From positions 4,685-68,684 of the forward strand of contig CAYMID010000001.1 of assembly GCA_964390625.1 (NCBI GenBank): a stretch of 64,000 nucleotides of DNA, in the 5' to 3' direction. This document shows, piece by piece, positions 7,583 to 15,759 of this stretch. Within the stretch, counting starts at the first letter, position 1; each line of letters begins with the position of its first letter. Below the pieces are notes generated by a model. The model saw nothing but the letters and a program-made list of their open reading frames with translations, made no database searches and was not told the origin of the DNA. The DNA is from 2-12-FULL-41-16 sp964390625 (GTDB taxonomy: Bacteria > Patescibacteriota > Patescibacteriia > Magasanikbacterales > UBA922). Both the position numbers and the translations under genes were made by a program.

Positions 7583-9828
7583 TTATTCCAAATGCACGGT
7601 CGCTTCCCACCCCTGCACCGTGGCCGTCACCTCGGGAAACGCCGAAAAATCAAAGCCTCGCGCCAAATCGCGGGCTTTTTTAATTAAATCACGGTCCTGC
7701 AAACTCGCTAATCGCAAGGACAATTCCCCACTCTGGGCAGTGCCATACACTTCGCCTGGACCGCGCTGTTCTAAATCATACTCGGCGAGCGCAAACCCGT
7801 CGAGTGTTTTTTCAAAGTACTGCAACCGCTCGCGCGATTTGACCGACTTACTTTCCGTAAACAACAAACAATACGATTGGTGAATACTGCGCCCTACCCG
7901 CCCGCGGAATTGGTGTAATTGCGCCAACCCAAATCGTTCGGCCCCTTCGATTACCATCACACTTGCATTAGGAATATTCACCCCCACTTCCACCACCGAA
8001 GTCGACACCAGAATATGGGTCTTGTTGGCCGCAAAATCCGCCATGGCTTGATCTTTGTCCGCGGCCTTCATTTTGCCATGCAGCAAACCAATTTTTAAAT
8101 CCGGAAAAATCTCGCGCTGCAACCGTTCGGCCTCGGCCACAACTGATTTTTGCTCGGTATTTCCAGTAGTTTCATCGCTTTCCTCAATTAACGGGCAAAT
8201 CACAAAGGCCTGGCGCCCAGCTTTAATGTGCGCGCGCATAAATTGGTAAGCATCGGCACGTTTGGCTACCTCCACCAAGCGTGTCTTGATTGGTTTACGG
8301 CCTGGCGGCAAATGTTTAATAATCGACACATCCAAATCACCGTAGAGCGCGAGCGCATACGAACGCGGAATTGGCGTGGCCGTGAGACTCAAAAAATGTG
8401 GAACAAAATCAGTGTTCATTTGACGCAAAGCCTGGCGTTGTCGGACACCAAAGCGGTGCTGCTCATCGACCACCACCAGTTGCAAACCGGCAAAGGCCAC
8501 TTTTTCGGCCAAGAGCGCCTGCGTCCCAATGACCACCGCTACCTCGCCACTAGCCACGGCCGCGCGCACTGCGCGCTTGGCGCTGGCCAAAGTTTGGGGC
8601 ACTGGCGCCGCCTGCTTGCCCGCTGGGTACGACAACAACGCCTGGTGACCCGTAAGCAAAGCCACTGGCACACCCAACGCGGTCAAAATTCCTGACACAG
8701 TTTGGTAATGCTGGTATGCCAAAATTTCAGTTGGTGCCATTAACGCCGCCTGTCCACCATGGTGCGCAGTCCAATACAAGGCCAGGGCCGCCACCGCTGT
8801 TTTGCCCGAACCCACATCGCCTTCTAGCAACCGGTTCATGGGCGTACTTTTTTCTAAATCCTGAAAAATCTCCCACGCCGCGGCTTTTTGGTCTACTGTC
8901 AACGTAAATGGTAAACGCGCCAAGGCGGCTTTGACCGGGGCAGCCACAAACGGCAACGCCTTGGCCTGCATCCCTGCGCGCGCCTGACGCACAGTTTCGG
9001 CCCGCAACTGCACAATAAACAATTCATCAAACTTAAGTCGTTCTTGCGCCGCGGCTAACTCGGCGTCAGTATTAGGAAAATGAATCCCACGCAAAGCCGT
9101 ATCCAAATCACCCAAACCAGCCGCCTTCTTGAGCCCAGGTGGCAACCAATCTGGTACTGCCCCGATTGCGGTCAAGGTTTGTTTAACCAACTGGCGCACC
9201 TGCTTGTGAGTGAGTCCGGCGGTTAAATTGTAGTGCGGCACCAGTCGCGCCGTGTGCAGTGGTGCCCGTTCAGTTTTTTCGTACGCTGGATTTTTTAATT
9301 GCAACCCTCCCCGTTCGGCCGACACTGTTCCTGACAAAAAAANNNNNNNNNNNNNNNNNNNNNNNNNNNNNNNNNNNNNNNNNNNNNNNNNNNNNNNNNN
9401 NNNNNNNNNNNNNNNNNNNNNNNNNNNNNNNNNNNNNNNNNNGGATTTTTTAATTGCAACCCTCCCCGTTCGGCCGACACTGTTCCTGACAAAAAAACCT
9501 CGTCGCCAGCGGCCAAACTCTTGGCAATAAATGGTTGTCCAAACCACACCACTCGCACGCGGCCAGTCTCGTCGGCCGCAATCGCCTCAGTAATAAACAA
9601 ACGCACCCGACGAGCGCGTCGCGCCGCAATCGCCTCGATGCGCGCCCGAATAGTTACCGTAGCCCCTTCGGCCAAAGTGGCTACTGGCACCACTGCCCGA
9701 AAATCTTCGTAGCGTACTGGAAAAAACCACAGCAAATCACGCAGGGTCCGAATTCCAAGGCGCTGTAACCGCGCTCCCACCGCTGTACCGACACGCGGTA
9801 ATTGTGCCACCGGAGTATCCAAATTCAT
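7583..9828 (-). CDS. recG: ATP-dependent DNA helicase RecG (split by a false gap)
   Basis: RecG remodels stalled replication forks and Holliday junctions. The 5' part (9828 down to the gap) has the wedge/OB domain. The 3' part has Walker A GDVGSGKTA, the DEQH box (VVVDEQHRFG), the TATPIPR motif and helicase C motifs up to QFRGRVGR. The gap at 9343-9442 breaks the frame. The 55 bp before it (9288-9342) are identical to the 55 bp after it (9443-9497). Removing 155 nt gives 697 codons, exactly in frame, and a normal 696-residue RecG. The gene should be treated as intact. It reads from its own start at 9828 and ends before the candidate RNA. Confidence 0.94.
9288..9497. repeat. 55-bp direct duplication flanking a 100-N gap (assembly artefact)
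   Basis: Bases 9288-9342 and 9443-9497 are identical, with 100 Ns between. The recG frame continues correctly only if one copy and the Ns are removed, so this is a contig-end overlap, not a biological repeat. Confidence 0.95.
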
Positions 9829-9854
9829 ATCCTGGATTGTACCAAGACAACAAA

Positions 9855-9876
9855 AAACCCGCCACTGGGCAGGTTT
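9855..9876 (-). terminator. Intrinsic terminator of tRNA-Arg(GCG)
   Basis: 9-bp stem with one mismatch and a 4-nt loop, followed on the minus strand by six Ts. It lies 6 nt after the tRNA 3' end. Confidence 0.85.
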
Positions 9877-9882
9877 AACTAG

Positions 9883-9954
9883 TGCACTCGCTAAGAATCG
9901 AACTTAGATTATCAGATCCGCAATCTGATGTCCTATCCATTGAACGACGAGTGC
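9883..9954 (-). tRNA. tRNA-Arg (anticodon GCG)
   Basis: Full cloverleaf. The acceptor pair is GCACTCG/CGAGTGC, the D arm GTTC/GGAC, the anticodon stem TCAGA/TCTGA with loop TTGCGGA, and the T arm CTAAG/CTTAG. The anticodon GCG reads CGC (and CGU by wobble). Most bacteria use ACG edited to ICG for these codons, so this is unusual. CCA is not encoded. Confidence 0.9.
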
Positions 9955-9998
9955 CAAAAAGCCGCCTAACTATAGCATACGGCGGCCGGGCTGTCAAC

Positions 9999-10502
9999 CT
10001 AGAGGATGCCCCACATCCGAGCGACCCGGTCACTCAGGGGTTCATCTTCGGTCTCAGTATCTTCGGGAAGATACTGGCGCAGAGTGAACCGCAGGTCATT
10101 GGGGTCATTGTCCAGTAATGGCAGACGCAACCGTGGACGCAGACTGGTTTTAGTATCAATAAACAGAGTCTGAACTTCGGGTGGGCGGTAAATGATAAAG
10201 AAATTGTCTAGCTCGCTCCACTCGTAAAAACGGTGCTGAATACCGACTCCGCGATCGGTTACCCGAACCACAACTTTGGGGGCTGTTTGGTGTGATTGCA
10301 AAAACAGCACCATGGCAAACAGCACAATAATCAAGGCGAACAAAAAATTCTGCGTCACCAGCGCATACACCACCAACGCCGCGCCCATTAGGCCCATGAC
10401 CACGTACCAACGGCGCGGTCGGTCGTGCTGTTCGTACTCATTAACTTCCCACTCATGCAAAATCGCGCCAATTGCATCTGGGTCAGTAATAATTTGAGGC
10501 AT
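9999..10502 (-). CDS. Small membrane protein with two transmembrane helices
   Basis: 167 residues from the ATG at 10502. A longer in-frame start would run into tRNA-Val and the hairpin at 10509-10536, so I reject it. A short acidic N-terminus is followed by two adjacent hydrophobic helices (about residues 30-70, containing VVMGLMGAALVVYAL and FALIIVLFAMVLFL). A soluble C-terminal domain of about 95 residues carries strand-rich sequence (VRVTDRGVGIQ, FIIYRPPEVQTLFI). I do not recognise the family; the layout resembles small PH-like membrane proteins. It lies alone between two tRNA genes. Confidence 0.7.
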   Translation of the reverse strand: MPQIITDPDAIGAILHEWEVNEYEQHDRPRRWYVVMGLMGAALVVYALVTQNFLFALIIVLFAMVLFLQSHQTAPKVVVRVTDRGVGIQHRFYEWSELDNFFIIYRPPEVQTLFIDTKTSLRPRLRLPLLDNDPNDLRFTLRQYLPEDTETEDEPLSDRVARMWGIL

Positions 10503-10508
10503 ACAAAA

Positions 10509-10536
10509 AAATATGTGGTAAGTATACCACATATTT
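10509..10536 (-). terminator. Perfect 12-bp hairpin with T-tract after tRNA-Val
   Basis: Stem AAATATGTGGTA/TACCACATATTT with loop AGTA on the plus strand. On the minus strand it is followed by a run of Ts just before the ATG of the membrane protein gene. It probably ends the tRNA-Val transcript. Being perfectly symmetric and next to the start codon, it could also control the downstream gene. Confidence 0.65.
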
Positions 10537-10558
10537 GGGTCAGTTACTACAAAAAATG

Positions 10559-10632
10559 TGGACATTGCTGGATTCGAACCAGCGACCTTTGCAATGTGAA
10601 TGCAACGCTCTAACCAACTGAGCTAAATGTCC
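10559..10632 (-). tRNA. tRNA-Val (anticodon CAC)
   Basis: Cloverleaf with acceptor GGACATT/AATGTCC, D arm GCTC/GAGC, anticodon stem TTGCA/TGCAA with loop TTCACAT, and T arm GCTGG/CCAGC. The anticodon CAC reads GUG. CCA is not encoded. Confidence 0.93.
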
Positions 10633-10692
10633 ATACGCAAAACTGTAGCATACCAAAACTGATTAATCAATACTCCTACACAATACGAAGAA

Positions 10693-10717
10693 GCGGGGTT
10701 TGTTGTGCAAACCCCGC
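10693..10717 (-). terminator. GC-rich hairpin downstream of the histidine phosphatase gene
   Basis: Perfect 10-bp stem GCGGGGTTTG/CAAACCCCGC with a 5-nt loop, 25 nt after the stop codon of the gene at 10742. The T-tract is poor, so it may be a weak terminator or a 3' protecting hairpin. Confidence 0.6.
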
Positions 10718-10741
10718 TCTCCTCCTTCCTCCTTGCCGCCA

Positions 10742-11551
10742 CTACCCCTGAATGAGGCGGGGGTAGCCCTTTACCATGGCCAGAAGTTGAGCGTTGCTGT
10801 AGCGCTTCCGGACAATGGCGCGCCAGTCATGTCCCGCGTACTCGGGCTGCGTCGGGTTGATCGACCGAACCCAGCCAAAATACGGCAGAACCCGCGTCGA
10901 TTTAGTCGGGTTCACCCGCGTGTAGTGGATGATCTGACCATTGCCGATGCGAAACGACGGCTCGTTCGCCTGGTCCAAGGCGTGATACTCGTCGGCCGTG
11001 ATGCGCTCGAAGATGATGCGGAATGCTCGCATGACATCACCATGCGACACGATGATGACACGCTTGTCCGCGAGCTCACGATGCAGCGTGCTCACGATGT
11101 TGCCCCGCAAACGATCGCAGACCGGAGCCATGGGCTCGCCACCCGGCAACGGCGCGAAGAGTAGATGCCTCTCGCGTTGAGTTAAATACTCAGCGTACCG
11201 CGCCTTGCGATCCGTATCGGTGACGATATCCATGAGCCCGTAGTCACGCTCCCGTAACTGGAAGTCCATGAACCACTCCGCATCCGGCAGACCCAGAAGC
11301 GCAGCTGTTTCCATGGCCCGCAGACACTCAGACACGTAGTGGCGGTCAAAGTGCGTCAGACCATTAGCCTTCAGCCACTCGCCCACAGCCTTGGCCTGCT
11401 CGCACCCCTTGTCGGTCAGTCGCCAGTGCGCGCTGTGCCGGCCCAAGAATTCAGGCGTAAAGTCCGAATCGTCGCCAGCCCGCGAACGCGAGTTGGCAAC
11501 ATTCCCCTCGGACTCGCCATGACGAACAAGAATCAGATCCCGTGGCATCAT
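10742..11551 (-). CDS. Histidine phosphatase (phosphoglycerate-mutase-like) family protein
   Basis: 269 residues. The catalytic RHGE motif is near the N-terminus (LVRHGESEGN) and the second catalytic His is in IIVSHGD, with YVSECLRAMETA between, as in branch-1 histidine phosphatases. These remove phosphate from small metabolites or proteins; the substrate cannot be told. The start is an ATGATG preceded by a strong Shine-Dalgarno (AAAGGAGGT), unlike most neighbours. Codon use is clearly more GC-rich than adjacent genes. It is a single-gene unit with its own promoter (11593-11623) carrying a dyad in the spacer, and is divergent from a TrmB-like regulator. Recent transfer is possible. Confidence 0.85.
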   Translation of the reverse strand: MMPRDLILVRHGESEGNVANSRSRAGDDSDFTPEFLGRHSAHWRLTDKGCEQAKAVGEWLKANGLTHFDRHYVSECLRAMETAALLGLPDAEWFMDFQLRERDYGLMDIVTDTDRKARYAEYLTQRERHLLFAPLPGGEPMAPVCDRLRGNIVSTLHRELADKRVIIVSHGDVMRAFRIIFERITADEYHALDQANEPSFRIGNGQIIHYTRVNPTKSTRVLPYFGWVRSINPTQPEYAGHDWRAIVRKRYSNAQLLAMVKGYPRLIQG

Positions 11552-11592
11552 TGGCCACCTCCTTTGCTGTTGGTTGTGAATGAACTAGAGCC

Positions 11593-11623
11593 ATTATATC
11601 AGACCATTTCCGGTCTGTGTCAA
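11593..11623 (-). promoter_or_regulatory. Promoter with 19-bp spacer filled by a dyad (MerR-type layout)
   Basis: Minus strand: perfect TTGACA (11623-11618) and TATAAT (11598-11593) separated by 19 bp, with a TG just before the -10. The spacer contains the inverted repeat CAGACC-6 nt-GGTCTG (11600-11617). A 19-bp spacer with an internal operator is the classical arrangement for activators that twist DNA. It drives the histidine phosphatase gene. Confidence 0.7.
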
Positions 11624-11670
11624 AATGTATCAAAATATGTATATACCAGATTTTACCATATTGTCAAGTC

Positions 11671-11726
11671 TTTACAAAATAAGGCAATTATATTATTTTA
11701 TATGTGTATCTTATTTTATACATATG
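11671..11726 (+). promoter_or_regulatory. Probable promoter and dyad before the TrmB-like gene
   Basis: TTTACA (11671-11676), 17-nt spacer and TATTTT (11694-11699), in a very AT-rich stretch. An imperfect inverted repeat (ATATGTGTA ... TATACATAT, about 11699-11726) reaches into the ATG and could be an autoregulatory site. Confidence 0.4.
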
Positions 11727-12446
11727 AAAAAATTACTGAATCAACTAGGTTTATCCCCTATTGAGTCCAGCCTCTACGAAGCCCTGGTCTCTGGCGGAGT
11801 CATGACAATTTCTGACCTAGCCAAAACTGCCCAACTCTACCGTCCGCAAGTATACAAATATTTACCAAAACTAATTGAAAAACAACTCGTTATAGAATCA
11901 CGCCACGGCCGCCGAGTGGTATATAGCGCCGAGTCTCCCCGCCAACTAGAAAAACTAGTCGATTCAATTCATCGCGATGTAATGGATCAATTACCCGGGA
12001 TCATGGCTATATACAACACCAACACCCATAAACCAACTGTCCAATACTTTGACGGTGAACAAGGCATTCGTCGTGTCTACGAAGATCTGGTTGCATCACT
12101 TAAAAAAGGTGATTCATTCTACCGATACGAATCACCACGCAACTACAAAGCCACCCGCAAGTATATTCCAGAAGAATATAAAATCCGCTTCCGTGACAAG
12201 GCCGAAGTTGACCGCTATATAATCACTAACGAGGTGACTAAACAGCATAAATCACAGCGTCTTGGCCGCTGGATAAAATATGTACCCACCAAATATGATT
12301 TATTTGATTACGACATCTCCCAACTAATCTACGGCAACAAAGTAGCATTTATCGACTTTCGCTCTCGCACCGCCACCGTGATCGAAAGCCCGATTTTTGT
12401 CGAATTCCAAAAGAAACTCTTCAAATTATTATTCGAAAAACTTTAA
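11724..12446 (+). CDS. TrmB-like HTH transcriptional regulator
   Basis: 240 residues from the ATG at 11724. A longer frame from 11625 covers the promoter region and is rejected. The N-terminal winged helix (about residues 1-75: LGLSPIESSLYEALV, ISDLAKTAQLYRPQVYKYLPKLIEKQLV, then the wing GRRVVYSAESP) matches the TrmB/sugar-sensing regulator family. The C-terminal half (residues about 100-240) resembles the ligand-sensing or phospholipase-D-like fold of such regulators. It is divergent from the histidine phosphatase gene, whose promoter has an operator-like dyad, so it may regulate that gene and itself. Confidence 0.8.
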   Translation: MKKLLNQLGLSPIESSLYEALVSGGVMTISDLAKTAQLYRPQVYKYLPKLIEKQLVIESRHGRRVVYSAESPRQLEKLVDSIHRDVMDQLPGIMAIYNTNTHKPTVQYFDGEQGIRRVYEDLVASLKKGDSFYRYESPRNYKATRKYIPEEYKIRFRDKAEVDRYIITNEVTKQHKSQRLGRWIKYVPTKYDLFDYDISQLIYGNKVAFIDFRSRTATVIESPIFVEFQKKLFKLLFEKL

Positions 12447-12467
12447 TTAATGATCCTAAAATCAAGA

Positions 12468-12499
12468 CCCAAACCACTGCAGACCACCAGTGGTTTGGG
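12468..12499. terminator. 12-bp hairpin between convergent genes
   Basis: Perfect stem CCCAAACCACTG/CAGTGGTTTGGG with an 8-nt loop, lying between the TrmB-like gene and the minus-strand 91-residue gene. Only moderate T content follows on either side. Confidence 0.6.
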
Positions 12500-12529
12500 G
12501 GCAGCTCCTTCTCTGCCCCGGCCTCCTGT

Positions 12530-12805
12530 TTAGCGACCGAACTGAACAGTACGCTCGAAATCTCGCACGAGACCTGTAACACGCGGATCACCAGGATAAC
12601 GCATCCCATGTTTTTGGGCCAGGATGAGCGCGACCATGGCCATAGCCAGGTCATGTCCGTAATGAGCCCGAACCTCGTGGTACGCGCTCAAAAGCTGATG
12701 AGTGTTGTTTGCGTCCACACGCACGAAGGGCAGGGCGACATCCAGGTAATCATTGGTGTTGAGTCCAGGCTGCGACCCAGAGGTACCGAAAGCTTGTCCT
12801 TGCAT
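12530..12805 (-). CDS. Hypothetical 91-residue protein
   Basis: 91 residues from the ATG at 12805. That start is chosen because AGGAGG sits 8 nt upstream; the longer frame to 12883 would include the promoter. It is helical in the C-terminal two thirds (QLLSAYHEVRAHYGHDLAMAMV), ends in a basic segment, and has no signal peptide. Family not recognised. It shares features with the genes at 10742, 18706 and 39345: strong SD, GC-rich codons, single-gene unit and a strong hairpin downstream. Confidence 0.6.
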   Translation of the reverse strand: MQGQAFGTSGSQPGLNTNDYLDVALPFVRVDANNTHQLLSAYHEVRAHYGHDLAMAMVALILAQKHGMRYPGDPRVTGLVRDFERTVQFGR

Positions 12806-12828
12806 TGCTAGAATCCTCCTAATTGCAT

Positions 12829-12857
12829 ATCCTAACACTTTCCCAAAAAACCACCAA
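12829..12857 (-). promoter_or_regulatory. Promoter of the 91-residue gene
   Basis: Minus strand TTGGTG (12857-12852), 17-nt spacer, TAGGAT (12834-12829). The predicted start lies a few bases before the AGGAGG, giving a short leader. Confidence 0.5.
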
Positions 12858-12876
12858 GTAGGCGCAAAAACACGGG

Positions 12877-12912
12877 TTGCCAAAAGCCCAAAACTGCGCT
12901 ATACTGCGCAGT
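12877..12912 (+). promoter_or_regulatory. LCP promoter with the -10 box framed by an inverted repeat
   Basis: TTGCCA (12877-12882), 17-nt spacer, TATACT (12900-12905). The -10 hexamer is exactly the spacer of a perfect dyad ACTGCGC/GCGCAGT (12893-12899 and 12906-12912). The ATG of the LCP gene is at 12917, so the transcript would be almost leaderless. A repressor bound to the dyad would cover the -10. Confidence 0.7.
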
Positions 12913-12916
12913 ATCT

Positions 12917-14356
12917 ATGGAAACTCGATCCATTAATTTTTTGCCTGACCAGCCGGCCGAATATACGCCGGTACCCCAACCCCCAAAACGCCGCCGCTCC
13001 CGTGTGGTCGTTTTGTTGTTCGCCCTACTTCTGATTATTGGTGGTTTATGGTGGTTGCGAGCCCAAGGTGCACCAGTGGACTCCAACAACCCTACGGCCT
13101 ACGACCCCCTGACCCTAGAACCCAAAAAACCACGCAGCTTAATCCAAAAACTTAGCTACGTGGTCTTTAATCATGACCGCGAACCCTTGTTGGGCGAGGA
13201 CAAAGACCGCATCAATATTTTGCTACTTGGCATGGGCGGCCCAGGCCACGATGGTCCATACCTGACCGACACCATTATGATTGCTAGTATTAAACCGTCC
13301 ACCAAACAAGTGGCTCTGGTTTCGATTCCCCGCGACCTAATGGTTAATATCCCCGGGTATGGTTTTTATAAAATCAACCACGCCAATCATTTTGGCGAAC
13401 AAAAACAAGCTGATTGGGGTGGTGCCTTTGCCACCCAAGTGATTAGCGACACCTTTAAAATCAAAATCCCCTATTACGTTCGTATTGACTTCAAGGCCTT
13501 TGGCCAAATTATCAACGAAGTCGGCGGGGTCAAAGTCGACGTTGAGCGTAGCTTTACTGACACGGAATTTCCTGCGGCCAACGATGCGTTCCAGACCGTA
13601 ACCTTTGCCAAAGGAGTACAAACCATGGACGGAACCACCGCGTTGTCATATGCCCGCTCCCGTCACGGTAACAATGGCGAAGGCAGTGACTTTGCCCGGG
13701 CCAAACGGCAACAAAAAATTATTTTGGCCTTGCGCGAAAAAGTCCTTTCGTTTGGCACATTGCTAAACCCAGTGCGCATTAACAACATTATGGATGCGCT
13801 CGAATCACACCTAACTACCAATCTTGAATTTGGCCAGCTGGTTTCACTCGCCAAACTTGGACGTGAATTAAATACGGAAAACATTACTAACCTTGTGTTT
13901 GACAGCAGTGAAGGTGGCTACCTCAAAAATTCGGCCACCATTGGCATGCTCGAACCACGGACTGGCAACTTTGACGCCATGGCCGAAGCGGTTAACCAGA
14001 TATTTGCGGGAACAATCGGTACCACGCACGTGGCCGCCACCCCAACTCAAGATGCTCCCCCTGTAGCCGGTGCACAAATCGAAATTCAAAACGGCACCTG
14101 GAATGCTGGCCTCGCTGCCCGTATTAAAAAACGTTTGACTGACGCCAAAATCGCCATCGGTGCGGCCACCAATAGCAAGCAAAAGCCAATTAGCACTAGC
14201 GGTATTTACGTTTTGAACACAAATGCCGCAGCTGGCACTGCCGAAGCTTTGGCTAAAGAATTATTTATCCCCATCAAACAAACGCCACCCAGTGGCATCA
14301 CTGCTGCCACCAGTACTGATATTTTAATTTTGTTAGGCGACGACTTTACTGAATAA
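12917..14356 (+). CDS. LytR-CpsA-Psr (LCP) family protein
   Basis: 479 residues. A basic cytoplasmic N-terminus and one membrane helix (about residues 30-55) precede the LCP catalytic domain (about 95-300: INILLLGMGG, LTDTIMIAS, SIPRDLMVNIPG, LSYARSRHG with the conserved Arg pair). A LytR C-terminal domain follows at about 390-475 (IEIQNGTWNAGLAARI). LCP enzymes move lipid-linked glycopolymers onto peptidoglycan or other acceptors outside the membrane. The gene heads a run with der, pth, dprA and folC (2-24 nt spacing) and has an unusual promoter with a dyad around the -10. Confidence 0.93.
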   Translation: METRSINFLPDQPAEYTPVPQPPKRRRSRVVVLLFALLLIIGGLWWLRAQGAPVDSNNPTAYDPLTLEPKKPRSLIQKLSYVVFNHDREPLLGEDKDRINILLLGMGGPGHDGPYLTDTIMIASIKPSTKQVALVSIPRDLMVNIPGYGFYKINHANHFGEQKQADWGGAFATQVISDTFKIKIPYYVRIDFKAFGQIINEVGGVKVDVERSFTDTEFPAANDAFQTVTFAKGVQTMDGTTALSYARSRHGNNGEGSDFARAKRQQKIILALREKVLSFGTLLNPVRINNIMDALESHLTTNLEFGQLVSLAKLGRELNTENITNLVFDSSEGGYLKNSATIGMLEPRTGNFDAMAEAVNQIFAGTIGTTHVAATPTQDAPPVAGAQIEIQNGTWNAGLAARIKKRLTDAKIAIGAATNSKQKPISTSGIYVLNTNAAAGTAEALAKELFIPIKQTPPSGITAATSTDILILLGDDFTE

Positions 14357-14357
14357 T

Positions 14358-15755
14358 ATGGCCACACCTGCTGCTAAAAAAGATTATAAATTGCCCGTCG
14401 TAGTGATTGTCGGGCGCGCCAACGTTGGTAAATCCAGCTTATTTAATCGCTTTTTAGAAGAAAAAAAAGCGATGGTGTCCGATGTTGCCGGAACTACCCG
14501 CACCAATAACGAAGGCGACGTGTTGTGGCGCGGGACGTACATTCGGGTAATTGATACTGGCGGTCCAGATAATGCCGAAAATGAACCATTTGCCAAAGAC
14601 ATTATTGCCCAATCAAAAGCGGCATTGGCCCAGGCCGATGTAATTGTAATGGTTTGCGATGCGGAAAGTGGCATTCTACCCCAGGAACGCGAATTGGCCC
14701 GCCAATTGCGCCAAACTGCTACCAAAAATAAAAGCGCCCTTATTTTGGCAGCCAACAAGTGTGATAACCAACGCCTCGAAGCCAACACGCGCGACCACGA
14801 GTGGTTGAGTTTAGGCTTAGGCTCGGCCCTGTGCGTGTCGGCCAGCAATGGTCGTGGTGTTGGTGACCTGCTCGACGCAATTTATAATCACCTTAAGAAA
14901 CAACGCAAAACCCCAAAGGGTAAAAAAGCCGCCGCCAACGCCACCGAAATTCGCGTGTGTTTACTGGGCAAACCAAACGTTGGTAAATCTAGTTTGTTCA
15001 ACAAATTAATTGGCGAAGAAAAAGTAATTGTCAGTGACATTGCCCACACCACGCGCGAACCATTCGACACCGAGCTGGTGTACGAGCAAGACAACAAAAA
15101 ATACCAAATCACTTTTGTGGACACGGCTGGTATTCGCCGTAAATCGCGCGTGGCCGGACATTTGGAACGCGAAGGCATTAGCCGCAGTGTCGAGGCAATG
15201 AATCGCTCGGACATTATTTTGTTAGTGCTCGATGCGAGCGAATCACTTGCCACCCAAGATTTGCAACTCGGGGGCATGATCGAACAACACAGCCGTGGCG
15301 TCATTATTATTTTGAACAAATGGGATTTGGTAGATGACAACTCTGACTTAGCTCGCAACAAAATGAAGACGTTTATTTACAACACCTTCCCCCACTTGGA
15401 CTTTGCGCCAATTGTATTTGTGAGCAGCAAAACCGGTTACCGTGCGCACCAAATTTTCCCCGAAATTATTGCAGTTGATAACGCCCGCAAGACTGTGTTG
15501 GAACAGCCGCAGATTAATGAATTTTTGTACCAAACCACGCACGAACATCGTCCGGCCCGTGGCAAAGGCACGCGCCACCCCGAAATTGTGGCCATGCGCC
15601 AACTGGACAGTGCGCCGCCAGTATTTGAAATTTTCATCAAATACCGCACGTCGTTGCACGCCTCGTACCTAAACTTTTTAAAGCGCAAATTGCGCGAAGA
15701 GTTTGGTTTTATTGGCACGCCAATCATTATTAAAATGAGTAAAATGAAACGTTAG
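14358..15755 (+). CDS. der: Ribosome biogenesis GTPase Der (EngA)
   Basis: 465 residues with two tandem GTPase domains, the hallmark of Der. The first P-loop is GRANVGKSS (near residue 17) with DTGG. The second is GKPNVGKSS (near residue 202) with DTAG and NKWD. A C-terminal KH-like domain follows. Der acts in 50S subunit assembly. The ATG is one base after the LCP stop (TAATATG). Confidence 0.97.
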   Translation: MATPAAKKDYKLPVVVIVGRANVGKSSLFNRFLEEKKAMVSDVAGTTRTNNEGDVLWRGTYIRVIDTGGPDNAENEPFAKDIIAQSKAALAQADVIVMVCDAESGILPQERELARQLRQTATKNKSALILAANKCDNQRLEANTRDHEWLSLGLGSALCVSASNGRGVGDLLDAIYNHLKKQRKTPKGKKAAANATEIRVCLLGKPNVGKSSLFNKLIGEEKVIVSDIAHTTREPFDTELVYEQDNKKYQITFVDTAGIRRKSRVAGHLEREGISRSVEAMNRSDIILLVLDASESLATQDLQLGGMIEQHSRGVIIILNKWDLVDDNSDLARNKMKTFIYNTFPHLDFAPIVFVSSKTGYRAHQIFPEIIAVDNARKTVLEQPQINEFLYQTTHEHRPARGKGTRHPEIVAMRQLDSAPPVFEIFIKYRTSLHASYLNFLKRKLREEFGFIGTPIIIKMSKMKR

Positions 15756-15759
15756 GGCT

